This document shows positions 37,573 to 49,700 of a stretch of DNA of 64,000 nucleotides, one piece after another. A model generated the notes under the pieces. That model saw nothing but the letters and a program-made list of their open reading frames with translations, made no database searches and had not been told where the DNA came from. Position 1 is the first letter of the stretch; the number at the start of each line of letters is the position of its first letter. The DNA comes from Branchiostoma floridae. Lineage: Eukaryota; Chordata; Leptocardii; Amphioxiformes; Branchiostomatidae. Position numbers and translations under genes: made by a program. The stretch lies in assembly GCF_000003815.2 (NCBI RefSeq), contig NC_049992.1, forward strand, positions 12,678,354-12,742,353, given 5' to 3'.

Positions 37573-39020
37573 TGCTAGGCATCACCAAAACCCTTCCTCA
37601 TTGGATAATCTGTGTTGTAGCAAACCACCTAATTAGTCCACAACAGCCAATCATTCCCCAGTGATTTGCTTCTCCTGTTACATCATGTATGGGACTGAAC
37701 TGAAATAAGTCCCCCCAAAAGCACAGTGGTATACTGTTGTAACTATTATGTACTACACAAACTTCCATTGTATCTAAGAGATTCAAGGTAAAGCATTAAA
37801 ACCCTGATGTCGGTACCCTGAAGTCTCCAGAATAATTTTCACTTTGAGCCTCTTTCCTGAAGCTTTTTTCACGGTCTTTAATTTTTCTCAACAGTACAAG
37901 TACAACACTAGGACTATAACCATACCATGAAAGAATTTTGCTAGGTTTATAGATATTTCTTTCATTTTTCATGGATATATATAATGAGACTTTCCACAGA
38001 TTTCTTTGTCCATGTTCAAAGATATTAAATAAGAATTTCAGATATCCAACATACAATTGTTTGTTTACTCTACATTGATAAATATTGATACTTCTTGGTA
38101 ACCAATGTCTCACACAATTTTGTCCTATGTATTCTAGATAGTACATTTCAAAAGAAGGAGAGCATAGAAATGGATATAAAGCACTTTAAACGTAGAACTA
38201 CAAGAGTGTATGGGAGAGCCTTGAGTCTTGTATTTGTTGGTGTACATTCATGAATATAAAGTGAAGTAGAAGTCTGCTATAATTAATATTTTTAGGCATT
38301 AAAAGTGATAAAACTGTTGCATGACAGTTGCTATATATCTTATTACAGTTTTTGATTCAGTGGGCACAGTATGAATTCATCATCATCATCATCATCAGTC
38401 GACGTGATCACGCATGTTCGCACATGTTTACACACGACGGGGTAATACCGCCCCTTACGGGGTGACATACCCTTTCGCCATGGCTAATTATAAGACGGGG
38501 ATGCGCCAGGTCTCCTGACCGGGTAAATGATGTACATCACCATGTGGCTGATACGAGACAGAGGTTTGCCAGGCCTCCATCTGGGTGATTTGAAGTGAAT
38601 CACCAACTCCAGTATGAATTACTGCAATATAATGTGTGCCTGACACTAAGAGTGACTCATATTTCATTATCAGGCATGCATACGGCCCCAATGTGAAATG
38701 CATGATTTTGAACACATGGCCCTGGCATCATGTATGTGCCAAATGTACATAGACATAATTGACACAGTTATCTGTTGACGTACGCCAAATAAGTCGCAGA
38801 GCAAATTTTCTTAGGGGGTAAGTAATTGCTTTTAAGTGATGCTTTAATGTACTTGTCAAAGGGAAGGGAGAGTACAATTTCATCTGCACATGTTGAAGTA
38901 ATTTTACTAATAGCTGTCATCTCTGTTTGCTGAATAATTGATTTGCTGTTTTAGCCTCATCAAGTTGTCAAAAGTCAAAGTTCCTTCCCACGCCTGATGG
39001 CCCATAGGGTGGCGCCCATC
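37573..39020. other. Intergenic, no gene seen
   Basis: AT-rich spacer with a short CATCAT tract near 38378-38397 and a GC-rich patch (GACGGGGTAATACCGCCCC near 38437) that is probably repeat-derived. Confidence 0.5.
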
Positions 39021-39250
39021 TCCGTTTCAGTAGCCCTGGGCCACACAGCTTTATGCAATCACTACAGCAGGGGGCTGGTCCCCTGGTAGTGGTGTGTGTT
39101 CAACTTCCATACTGTTTCCCGAATGCTGAGTGCTAAGCAGAGAAAGCAGAATGTACCATTTTTAAAGTCTTTGGTCTGACTCGGCCGGGGATCAAACTCA
39201 CGACCTACCGAATGCAAGGCGAACACTCTACCCACTTGGCCATTGCACCG
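39021..39250 (-). mobile_element. Second-family tRNA-derived SINE, copy 2
   Basis: Near-identical in layout to 27118-27356, with the same minus-strand tRNA-like head (GAGTTTGATCCCCGGCCGAG region) and the same body through GTACATTCTGC and GGCCCAGGGCTACTGAAACGG. Confidence 0.8.
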
Positions 39251-39332
39251 GTCATCAAGTTGGCAGGTGATTTTATCATTGCAAGTGGAATGCAAGACTC
39301 GAAGATGCAGTTACATGACGTGTGATTTTTGT

Positions 39333-39765
39333 NNNNNNNNNNNNNNNNNNNNNNNNNNNNNNNNNNNNNNNNNNNNNNNNNNNNNNNNNNNNNNNNNNNN
39401 NNNNNNNNNNNNNNNNNNNNNNNNNNNNNNNNNNNNNNNNNNNNNNNNNNNNNNNNNNNNNNNNNNNNNNNNNNNNNNNNNNNNNNNNNNNNNNNNNNNN
39501 NNNNNNNNNNNNNNNNNNNNNNNNNNNNNNNNNNNNNNNNNNNNNNNNNNNNNNNNNNNNNNNNNNNNNNNNNNNNNNNNNNNNNNNNNNNNNNNNNNNN
39601 NNNNNNNNNNNNNNNNNNNNNNNNNNNNNNNNNNNNNNNNNNNNNNNNNNNNNNNNNNNNNNNNNNNNNNNNNNNNNNNNNNNNNNNNNNNNNNNNNNNN
39701 NNNNNNNNNNNNNNNNNNNNNNNNNNNNNNNNNNNNNNNNNNNNNNNNNNNNNNNNNNNNNNNNN
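39333..39765. other. Assembly gap, 433 N
   Basis: A run of undetermined bases. Reading frames crossing it are artefacts. Confidence 1.
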
Positions 39766-40099
39766 TTACATTGAATGTAGCATATTGCATGCACCGTCAT
39801 CAAGAAACATGATGCTCTTTAACAACTATACAGTAGAGCCCCTGATTTCTCATGATAAGGAATATGAACTATAAAAAATATAACATGAGGCTGACATGAT
39901 GTAGAAATGTGAACTATGATCCGATGAAGGTTTCCGAATAAAGACCTACTCATTCTGATGAAGGCGCGATCACGCGACTTTTGTTCTGGTCCGGCGCGCA
40001 TCGAGACCCCAACAACAGCCGTCGACAATGATTTATATATGGCAACCTTTCCGTCACAGGACAGCTAAAATTTGTACAACGCATTCACGATTGTCACAC

Positions 40100-40137
40100 A
40101 ACCCCCCCCCCCCCCCACACACACACACACACACATC
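40100..40137. repeat. Poly-C followed by (CA)n
   Basis: A run of about 15 C residues immediately followed by a CA dinucleotide tract. The complement is G-rich. Confidence 0.95.
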
Positions 40138-40260
40138 ACATCACACATACAATTGCTGTCGTAAACCAATCGTACTAACACTGCAACTGTAGCCTGATTT
40201 GACTTTGATCCGCAGTCATGTTGACAATTCAACTAGTCTTCTTCTGGGCTATATATGTGT

Positions 40261-40773
40261 GGGACCGTGTAGCGCAGTGGCAGTTTCTTCGGCCCGTGAC
40301 CGAAAGGTTGCGGGTTCGAATCCGCCTGCTGTGTTACCGATCTTGTGCCCTTGGGAAAGGCACTTTACACGACTTTCCTCACTTCACTCAGGTGAAAATG
40401 AGTACCTAGCTTCGGCTAGGGCCGTCCTTTGGATAGGACGTTAAATGGAGGTCCCGTGTTTGGGGAGAGCCATACCCTATGCACGTTAAAGAACCCGTCA
40501 CATGTGCGAACATCCACCCGAGCGGATCAAACCATTCCGGCCAAAATAGGGGTAGGGAATCTCCCGAGCAGCCCTCGTAACCCCTGCTTCGCCTATTGGG
40601 TCAGTTAGTCCTCACTCATACTGTCTCATAGTGAGCAACTGGGCTGGTCTCAATCATGATGTTTCTGACCTAGGTCGAAGAGTTGCTGTTACAGTTCCAA
40701 TCATGTAACCCGTAACCTTTAAGTGGCCTTCAGGCCTTGTTACGTGGTGACCATTGAGTAAAAAAAAAAAAAA
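40261..40773 (+). mobile_element. Full-length tRNA-derived SINE with poly-A tail
   Basis: The head has an A box TAGCGCAGTGG (40270-40280) and a consensus B box GGTTCGAATCC (40313-40323). The long core runs CTTGGGAAAGGCACTTTACA, CTAGGGCCGTCCTTTGGATA, GTTAAAGAACCC and CCCGAGCAGCCCTCGTAACC. It ends in an A run at 40760-40773. Best-preserved copy of the family in the window. Confidence 0.92.
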
Positions 40774-41985
40774 GAGCATTCACACATATGTATCATGTAC
40801 TGTTCAATATTTAATACTGGTAGTATGTTGTCTTGCCATGTACTACTGAAGGATCAATTTACAAATTCAGAGTGTACTTTGAAAGATGGCCTTGGTTTGT
40901 TGTAATCGTATAACGTTCAGTAATAAGGAGTTCACTTTGAAGTATAAATGAGTTATCATATCTTATCTCTTGGCTATCACCATTGAACTGCAGCGACGAT
41001 ACAGCACAAGCTGAAAGCAAATTGACAATTAAAATGCTAACTTAAAGAGCCTACTGCAGTATTTTGTGATCCATCAATTATGCTGTATCCAAATCTATCA
41101 CATGGCGTTTGGACGTCTGAAAGGTCGGCTGTGTGTGAGCCTTGCTGTGTGTTTCTTTTGCTAGGAAAATGCAGGTATGGCGCTTGGAGATATTTTTAAC
41201 CGTTGTGCTCTGAATCTGTCACTTTTCATTGCATATTTTGTCAACTGGGGATTATTCCTCAGATTTCAGTTACCGGTCTATATTTAAACCTCACCCGCCT
41301 CCCCATGAAAGAATGACCTGTTTTCCATATTTGGTGCCAGGAACTGCAGCCGTTTGAACTAATTGGTACACCTTAATTGCTAGGAATTGTGGGATAGGTA
41401 TAGGAAGTCGACAGTCTTGAATCTGTGATTTACCTTAAGCGTTGTAGGCAGTGAAAAATCACATGTTTAAGAATAGTGTTGAAAAAACAAGATGTCCAAA
41501 CAAGATGCAGATTTCCGCATTAGATTTGATCTCTAGGATAGAAGTTAAGACTGATAAATCCACGATAAGAAAACACATTTGCAGAAGTTAACCGATTTCA
41601 GGCCTGGGTCTTTCTACATGTACGGTACCCCAGTCAGGAAACTGTGTCTAAAAGTTTTGGTAGATTTTCTACCGTTGTCTAAAGAGGTATGTTTATATAT
41701 ATATATCATGATCCGATAACCTTTTAGAACCCTTTCTTTCAGTTGAGAAGAAAGTTTAATGATGACAGGTTCCCGACAAATGAATATTTAATTTGTTTTC
41801 AGCTGTGATCCGATTCATCAATTGGTGAGCTGGAATAAACGGACATTTTTGGTATTGAGTGCTTTAGTTTTATTTCCACCGCCATTACTGAAATTCCACT
41901 GAAAGTATATCCGTTAATAGACCATTCGTAATCGTATGGACAGGAAGCATTAAGATACTGATGTGTACGTAAACCAGCTGTCGAA
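40774..41985. other. Intergenic, no gene seen
   Basis: AT-rich spacer upstream of the LINE remnant. It may contain more 5' LINE sequence, but no reverse-transcriptase motif is recognisable. Confidence 0.5.
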
Positions 41986-41989
41986 ATCA

Positions 41990-42503
41990 GTTAGACGTGA
42001 GTGGCTACATTAGAAGTACAACTATTCGGCACAGAACAGCCATCACAAAGCTCCGCATTAGTTCACACAGACTCCACATTGAAAAAGGCCGACATAACCA
42101 CATTCCTTTGGAAGAAAGAATCTGCCAATACTGTAACTTGAATAAGATAGAGGATGAGTGTCACTTTATTGTTGACTGTACTTTATACAACAACGAAAGA
42201 AACGTCCTCTTTGAAAATATACAACATATGTTTCCTAATTTCCGATTCTTGAATACCACGGAAAAATTCATATTTCTCATGCAACGAGATAAACCATTCA
42301 TTATTGATTCCATCTGTCCTTATGTTTATAACTGTTTTAAGAAGCGAGAAGAAGTTGAACTTGTACATACTAGCATGTAATAGCATATGTAGAGATGATA
42401 AGATACCTTTTTGTCAAAATTGTACCTTATCACTAGCGCTACGACCTGTACTTAGCTTGTTTGAGCACAAATGTACAATAAAGGTCATTCATTCATTCAT
42501 TAA
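41990..42503 (+). mobile_element. 5'-truncated non-LTR retrotransposon, 3' end
   Basis: An open frame without its own ATG (from 41997, stop at 42378-42380) encodes the C-terminal tail of a LINE reverse transcriptase: TKLRISSHRLHIEKGRH, then LEERICQYCNLNKIEDECHF. The cysteine and histidine spacing is CX2C-X9-H-X4-C. About 380 residues typical of the catalytic domain are absent, so this is a dead 5'-truncated copy. The 3' end has AATAAA and a short (ATTC)n tail at about 42486-42502, as in CR1/L2-like elements. Clade is inference. Confidence 0.8.
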
Positions 42504-42519
42504 AGAAGTGTCGGGTAAT

Positions 42520-42755
42520 ACCCCCGTCACATTGGGCGAAAATCGATCCGACGACGATTCTGCGGCGATCGCCCGAGCCTCGCTTATTATAATAACTTTA
42601 TTGCACAGCAATTGTACAAGGTACAAAGTATGGCTTAACGTTATATGTGACAGGGACGGCTTTAAGGTTAAAACTACGCGCAACCCTCTGTCGATCTTAA
42701 ATATGGCCGATCTTCCGTCGATACGCCCGAAGATCGTGGATAATGTGACAGGGGT
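42520..42755. mobile_element. MITE with nested LINE tail
   Basis: Ends CCCCCGTCACATT and AATGTGACAGGGG are inverted with one mismatch and are flanked by TA on both sides, as for Tc1/mariner-type insertions. Inside, about 42584-42635 reads on the minus strand as a LINE 3' end (TTGTACAATTGCTGTGCAAT, then AAAGTTATTA). Confidence 0.75.
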
Positions 42756-42767
42756 ATAGTGACGAGG

Positions 42768-42985
42768 ATGTCCCTGTAGCTCAAATGGTAGCAGCCCTAC
42801 AGTCGATCTGGTTCCAAATAGTTGATAGTGATAGCTGGGGGACCCTGGTTCAGGACATCTCTGTTTGGGCTACACCGGTACCCGTCTTTCGGGAGGAACG
42901 TAAAATGTGATCCCGTGTTCGAGGAGGTGCCTAGCTAGGGCCAGCAACTCGTCCCAGTAAGCCTAAGAAAAAAAAAACTACATTG
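42768..42985 (+). mobile_element. Degenerate tRNA-derived SINE, third family
   Basis: A-box-like TAGCTCAAATGGTAG and a B-box-like CCTGGTTCAGGAC, followed by GTACCCGTCTTTCGGGAGGAACGTAAAATG. It ends near an A run at 42967-42976. Confidence 0.65.
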
Positions 42986-43790
42986 CTGCCCTGTGCCACT
43001 AGGCGCTACAATAGTCTGGACGGACGAAAGGCACAGTATTTATTAGATCGTTTTTTTTTAAATGTCATTGATTCGTTTTTGAGTCTTGCAGGCATGACCC
43101 AGACACTTTCTATTGTGTAAAACCTAAAGGTAGATTTTGAAGATGTTGTGGGCTCTTGATTATGAGAAAAAAAGCTGTCTCGCGCCTTTCTGATCAGTCT
43201 GATTTTTAACTTCTGGCAAGTAAAGTATCTGTCCTTCTGTATCACAAATCAACTAAATCTTTAAGTTGTCAATTTATTACTAATTTTGTTGGAAACAGAT
43301 TGAATAGGTACAATGTTCATAAAAAAAGTACAGTGTACAATTATTGTCATTAGAAGCGTGTCTATTAATTTTCGACTTGACCTTATTCTGTCACTTCAAG
43401 ATTGGATACGTCAATACGTCAATTACCAACTGACTGTTTAACATCATGTTTCAACGGTATTTGATGAACATCTTGATAACCTGTCTAAATTCATTTTCAT
43501 ATATTTTAACGTTCTTCACCTAAAGGAATGTCGACGGTTGCACCACTCCTTTTGCCATCAAGAGAAATATTATTACACAAATGAATTCTATATTCTAAAA
43601 GTAATTTGTGTTGTCATTGTGAAGGATTATGAGTCAAGAAGGTCACAACGCCAAACACGCAGCGTAGGCGGGGAAGCGGAGATAACCCTAAGCTGTGGGT
43701 CAGCTTTGTACAGATTATGTATTAGACAAAGATGGGCAGGAGGGGGCACAGAGGGTTCAGATTTCAGGCCGACTAAGTCCTCCCGTTGCC

Positions 43791-46700
43791 ATGTGTAGCC
43801 CAAGTTGTAGGAGAGTCGCCGCTAAGTACGGCTCTGTCACCACGAGTGTAGGACGTGTGATCATGTCGCTGGCCCTACTGTTACAACTGTCCGTCATCTT
43901 CACATGTTACATTTGGAAAGGTAAGTTTTTATACTTTTTTTTCGTGACAATGTAATCAGTGTGAACAGGGTATAATTTAAAGCAGTCATAAATAGAGACA
44001 TACATACATAGTCAAGTTAATTGAAACACTTTTTTACAGTATGCCATTAGAAGCATAGCTTCAAGACCAATGATAGTACAAGAAGTTTAAGGATAAATTT
44101 CCTTCAACTTATTCTGGATGTATCTATGTTTAGAGAAATGTCCAAAATGTGGAGTTTACTGAAGACAATTCAACACGATCTTTTCGTTCCATACGTACAT
44201 GTCATTTTTTCAGTTCTGCAAATTGGGACGTGATTTGGTTGAATTGCTCTTGAAATATCTCTAGTATTGGATTATAAAATGCTTTATGAAATGCTTCATA
44301 AATCCACAGCTTTATGAAATACTTCGTAAATCCACATCAGATGAATGGCCTTGCCGTAGGATGGAAACATGTCCATAAATTGTGGCATGCGAAGTGTAAT
44401 GGTCAGCGTGACCCTGCCTTTGGATCAAAAGGTCGGAAGTCCGAATCCTTAAGATGGGACGTTAAGCCATGGGGGCCGAGACATAGTCCTCTGTTTTTTT
44501 GTTTTTGTTTTGTTCTTGTGAAACGAACAATAGACATTCTCGGTAAAATGAACAGAAAAATGTATATGTACATATTGTCCGTCTTTCCTGAAACTAAGAT
44601 TAGTTCCCTTACTTTCCCTTACCTTTAAGATGTTTTTCTCCTATTTTAAGGATGTCTTGGGTCAGACTTTTCGACCAAACTCCGAGAGGATCTGCTGGCC
44701 AATTACGACAGAGCGCGACGACCGGTGAAAAACGTGGACCACAACGTCACGGTGGAGTTCCAAGTGGCGCTCAGGCAAATCTCAGATCTGGTAAGGGATC
44801 GTTAACAAAATCCTGTCGTTACGTTAGTCATCCTTACGTTACCAAAATCTTTTTGCCAGTCATTCACATGCTTTAACACTGGCATAGAGTCATTTTCATA
44901 GATATTTTGTCGGTGTTGTTAACCTTTGCCTTAATACAAATGCACGTTTTCCCAACTAAGATTGGTTTGAAAATCGTATTTACTGTGATCGCATTTCTTA
45001 AAGTAGCCATTGCATGAAATGTTGAAAAGTTGTGACTGTTTTTACAATATGATATTTCTTAAAAATATTTCGCAATGTAGAACAGGGGAAGTAAAGTGCC
45101 ATACCATTTACATATGTAGCTCATCGCGGTCAAAACATTTGAATAGTTGAGAAAGGAATATGGTATGTAATCTTTACGTTTGACGATGATATGTTGATAT
45201 ATGTGCATTGTATGCATGTACTTCATCCCAACATCCATGTCAAATAAAAGATAAAGCCTTATGAAATAAAATGGAAATATATCGGGAATCGCTTTCTTTA
45301 TTTCGGGGAAAAATTTACATGTGTATTGACAAGAAAATCCACACATGAAGCTAACTATCCCCATAAGTGTAGTCTCCTGCTAGATAATGTTACTTAACCG
45401 AATATTCTAAATATCATAGATCTTTTGTTGTATTGGGTGGTGTGTTGTTTATGTCATAACACTCAGTGACGTGTTGTCAGAATCTTTCCTGTCGTTATCA
45501 GAAACGTCGGATGAACTCTGTTGACACCAACTGAACCTTAGCGCCATTTACGGCATGGAAGTTTGCACATAGATATGGGGGGGGGGGTGTAGGCAGATTC
45601 AATACAAATTGCTTTCGTGTCGTGTTCCGTCTTTTTGGTCATGTTCTTTAATCGATTAATCTTATATCTGACAGTAAGTGACAGGTACCAATTTGGAAAT
45701 CATTTCATAAACTAACAAAATGAAATATAATGTTAGGCACCGTACAATCAGACATCTGATGAAGGCCGGTGAGATATCGACTGAAAATGCATGGCAAGGG
45801 TTTCATTCGTGTTGGAAGAAAGCTCAAATCATACAACCGTAGTAACAAAATATAGTTTCAGACTGTCTGAACACATCACAAGAATCGATTACATTGTTAA
45901 CATGTTTTAAGTATATTCATGTCTAGTCTAGTCTTCTGTTAAATTTGTATGTGCATTTGAAACCTAATCATTTATTTATTGATCATATATTCAGGACGAG
46001 AAAAACCAAGTGCTACAAACGTTCACGTGGGTTCGGGTGGTGAGTATTATGATGACAAATAAAATCATGATGGCACACTGTTGATATTCAAATTTGATTT
46101 GTTTTTAGAAAGCATTTCGGCTACTTTTCTGTCTTCATGTAAGGTGGTATCTCACTGCACTTGGGCACCAGTTCGGCACTGCGGGGTTCGAAGATTTACT
46201 CAACGAATTTCAGAGATAAAGAACGAATTTTCTTACGTTTTGTGTATTTTGTTGATTTTCAAGTCATACTTTTACGTACTAGTATTACGCAATATCTAAA
46301 TCATAAAAAAGCGGCAAAGATAACACAACAGTGTCGCAGTGAACGAACCCCGCAGTGCCGCACCGGTGCCCCAGGTGCAGTGGGATACCACCTTAAGTGA
46401 CATGTTGTATCTCTGAACTGACCACAGTACTGGAAGGACGAATTTCTCTACTGGAACACGTCTGAGTATGGCGGGGTCGACGAACTGCAGTTCTCACCAT
46501 CCGAGCTATGGATTCCCGATATATACTTATACAACAAGTACGTCTTTTCTGGTGAATCTGGCACAAATACAGCATGATTGAGACAAGCTTAGGCTTAGCA
46601 TAATTAAGACCACTACTAGACACTGCACCAACACTAAGAACTTAACAGCATCTCTTCTTCCTGAGTCAGACACATCATGATTGAGACCAACTCAACTCAC

Positions 46701-49700
46701 TGACAGTGAGGGCTAACTATCCTAATATGAGAAGGAGGTTTACGAAGGCTGCTCGGGAAATTCCCTAACTCAAATCAAAGGCCGCCCACTCTTTCCGGAC
46801 GGTTTCATTTACGTACTCGAGATACGGTGTGGCTTTTTTTTCAAACACACAGCCTTCTATCGAAGGAACGTCCCTAACCGAAGCTAGTTACTCATTTTCA
46901 CCTGAGTCGAGTGAGGGAAGTCTTACATTCGATCTATAGCCAAGGGCCGTTTAAAACATTGAAGATGTCAAACGCTGTGTTTACATTGTTTCGCTAATGG
47001 TTCTATTTCTTTGTGTAGTGTTGACGCGGGCAGTGACGGTGGACTTCACGCAATAACCAACATCATCGTGACCCCCACTGGGAATGTGAAATGGTTGGCC
47101 CCTATTGCCTACACCAGCTCCTGTAAGATTGACATCAGACTCTTCCCTTATGACGACCAGAACTGCACCATGGTCTTCGGCTCATGGACTCACACGGGTA
47201 AATAGTTTAGTCTTACTGAACCTCATTCGCCCAGGTTACTTTTCATTTTGAACACGTGACCTTGCAGACGTGAGGCGGAAGCAATGGGTCAAAGGTTATT
47301 GGGAGTCTGTCTCGTCCCCCGTCCCGGCTCATGCTCGGTTGGTTTACATGCAGCCTTATATATATATGGACATCAAAGACTAAGTATGTTATTATCATCA
47401 AATTTATTCATGTTCTAGCATGCATGGTGTGTGACAACAACAGAAGAGATATGAACACTATGTATAGTTCATGAAAAGTAATTGTGTAAGGAAAATGAAG
47501 TGGAATTTTGTAATGCCATTGCCCTAGGTATACAAGTGGACTTGTATCCAAAAGGCGATACGGGAGACTTGTCAAGTTACGCCGACAATGGAGAGTTCGA
47601 ACTGATGGGGATGCCTATGGAAAGAAAGGTATGCTGATTTTAGATTCATCAAAATTGGTACGAATCAAAAGTACTTCTCTTAATTAGACTAAGGCCTGGG
47701 TTTTGCTTTGCTTTGTCTAATTGGGTGAACAGTAAAAAATGTTTTTCACAGCATTTTTTATGGAGTTTTATTTTTAATCTTATGATTCATAGTGAATGAC
47801 AAATAACGTGATGGTAATACATTGTACTTGTCTTCCTCCGCCAGGTCGTGTACTACCCTTGCTGCCCGGAGCCGTATCCCAACCTCCACGTCACCATATC
47901 CCTCCGCCGCAGGACCATGTTCTACTTCTTCAACCTCCTGTTGCCTGGTCTCGTCCTGGAGGTCATTAACCCCTTGGTGTTCTTCCTGCCTCCGGATTCC
48001 GGAGAACGGATCGGGTTCTGCATGACCATCCTGCTGGCCCTGGTTGTGTTCTTACAGATCGTGTCGGCCTCCATGCCGCCTACGTCAGAGGCTATTCCGC
48101 TTATAGGTGCGTCTGTAAAGAATAACGAGGGTCACAGTTCTAAGTATTCATGCGCAGCGAAATGCATTGCGGTTAATATGTCAAAGCTGAATGCCCTCAA
48201 AGGTGCACTCTCAAAGCACTTGCATCACTGCGGGGTTCGTTCAATGCGTCACTGTTTTGCTATTTTCTCCAATTTTTTTACTCTTAATACGTAAAAGTAT
48301 GTCTAAGAAGACGACAAAAGGCACAAAAAGTAAGAAAATTTATTTCTGAAATTCGTTGAGTATCTTTCGAACCCCGCAGTGACGCAAGCTTGACACAAGT
48401 GCGGTGAGAGTCCTCCTCAACTTGGAAACATCTCGACCATTGTATCGATTTCCACAACAATGTTCAGACATGTTTTGATTCACAGGTGTCTTCACTTTGA
48501 CATATTACCAGCAATGCAATTCGCTGCACATGCGTACATAGCACCTCAAATCTCCTCATTGTTACGTGACGTGTGTAATTAACGCTAGCTTTGCAAAATT
48601 ACTTCTAAATACAGTTAAGATGAGGTAACGTTGCCGTTGATACTACAGTGAAACCATTGCTGTGTAGGACGATTACAATTGTGTCATGGAGGGTACTGGA
48701 TATGGTGAGACGACAAAATCTATTGAAAGTTTATTTTCAAGTTCATGTCCGGAGGCAAATTGCAATTACATAGTAGAAACATAGGGAACATACATGTGGC
48801 AATGGGTAGTGATAAACAATATTGTAAAAAGAGATTACTCGAATACTAGTGTTGACAAAATATGATAAAATTACAAGATAGATATCAATAATTCAGCAGC
48901 TTGGAAATTGAGATGTACGGAAAAATTAGCTTACCAAGGTACATGAATGGAAATAAAATGTCACTTAAGCATTCTAGTAATAACATTGAAAATAGATGCA
49001 TCATTTTGGTCGAGTGGCAGAAACTTTTATGAAGTTCGGTTTGTTGGCAAAGTGTACTTATATTTGCAATCACCACGTTAAACATTTCTTATCCTTCTTG
49101 GTTTTCCTCTCCATACCTTTAGGTGAGTTTTACGCGGCGAGTATCTTCATCCTCGGCGTGACAGCTCTACTGAACATCCTGACCCTACACGTGTACTACC
49201 ACGGCTCAGGACAGAAACCCATGTCCAACTTCATCCGCAAAACCTTCCTGAAGTGGACGGCCCGACTCCTGGGCATGGGGGACTTGTCCCAGCCGGACTG
49301 CCCTGTAGGGTCGTCTGAGTGTCATCATTACTACGGTAAGTAGTCGGTTGTGTGTTTCCAAATAAATACGTTTGTTTTGGTTTGATACAGATCTCCATTA
49401 GTGAATGATATGTCACTATTCTTCCAGGAGTCCGGGTGATTTGTAGAGAATCACTAATTCTAGACGGAAGGATTTGTACCATCGCACACCGCACCATCGC
49501 ACGTGTGGCCCGGGTTCTTTAACGTGCATGAGGTGTGGATCTCCCCATACACGGGACCTCCATTTAACGTCCTATTCGAGGGACGTTCACATTATGATTT
49601 GGCATTTTATGTATACTTCTTCTGTTCTTACGAAGATTTTATTTCCATAAGTCTGACGACATCTATGGTTTCACATCCTTCTAAGACTCTACCAACACAA

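Noticed and set aside
39243-39874. Open frames containing long X runs
   Set aside because: They cross the N gap.
40261-40330. tRNA gene
   Set aside because: The A and B boxes are good, but the sequence continues into a SINE core and ends in poly-A, and related copies are dispersed.
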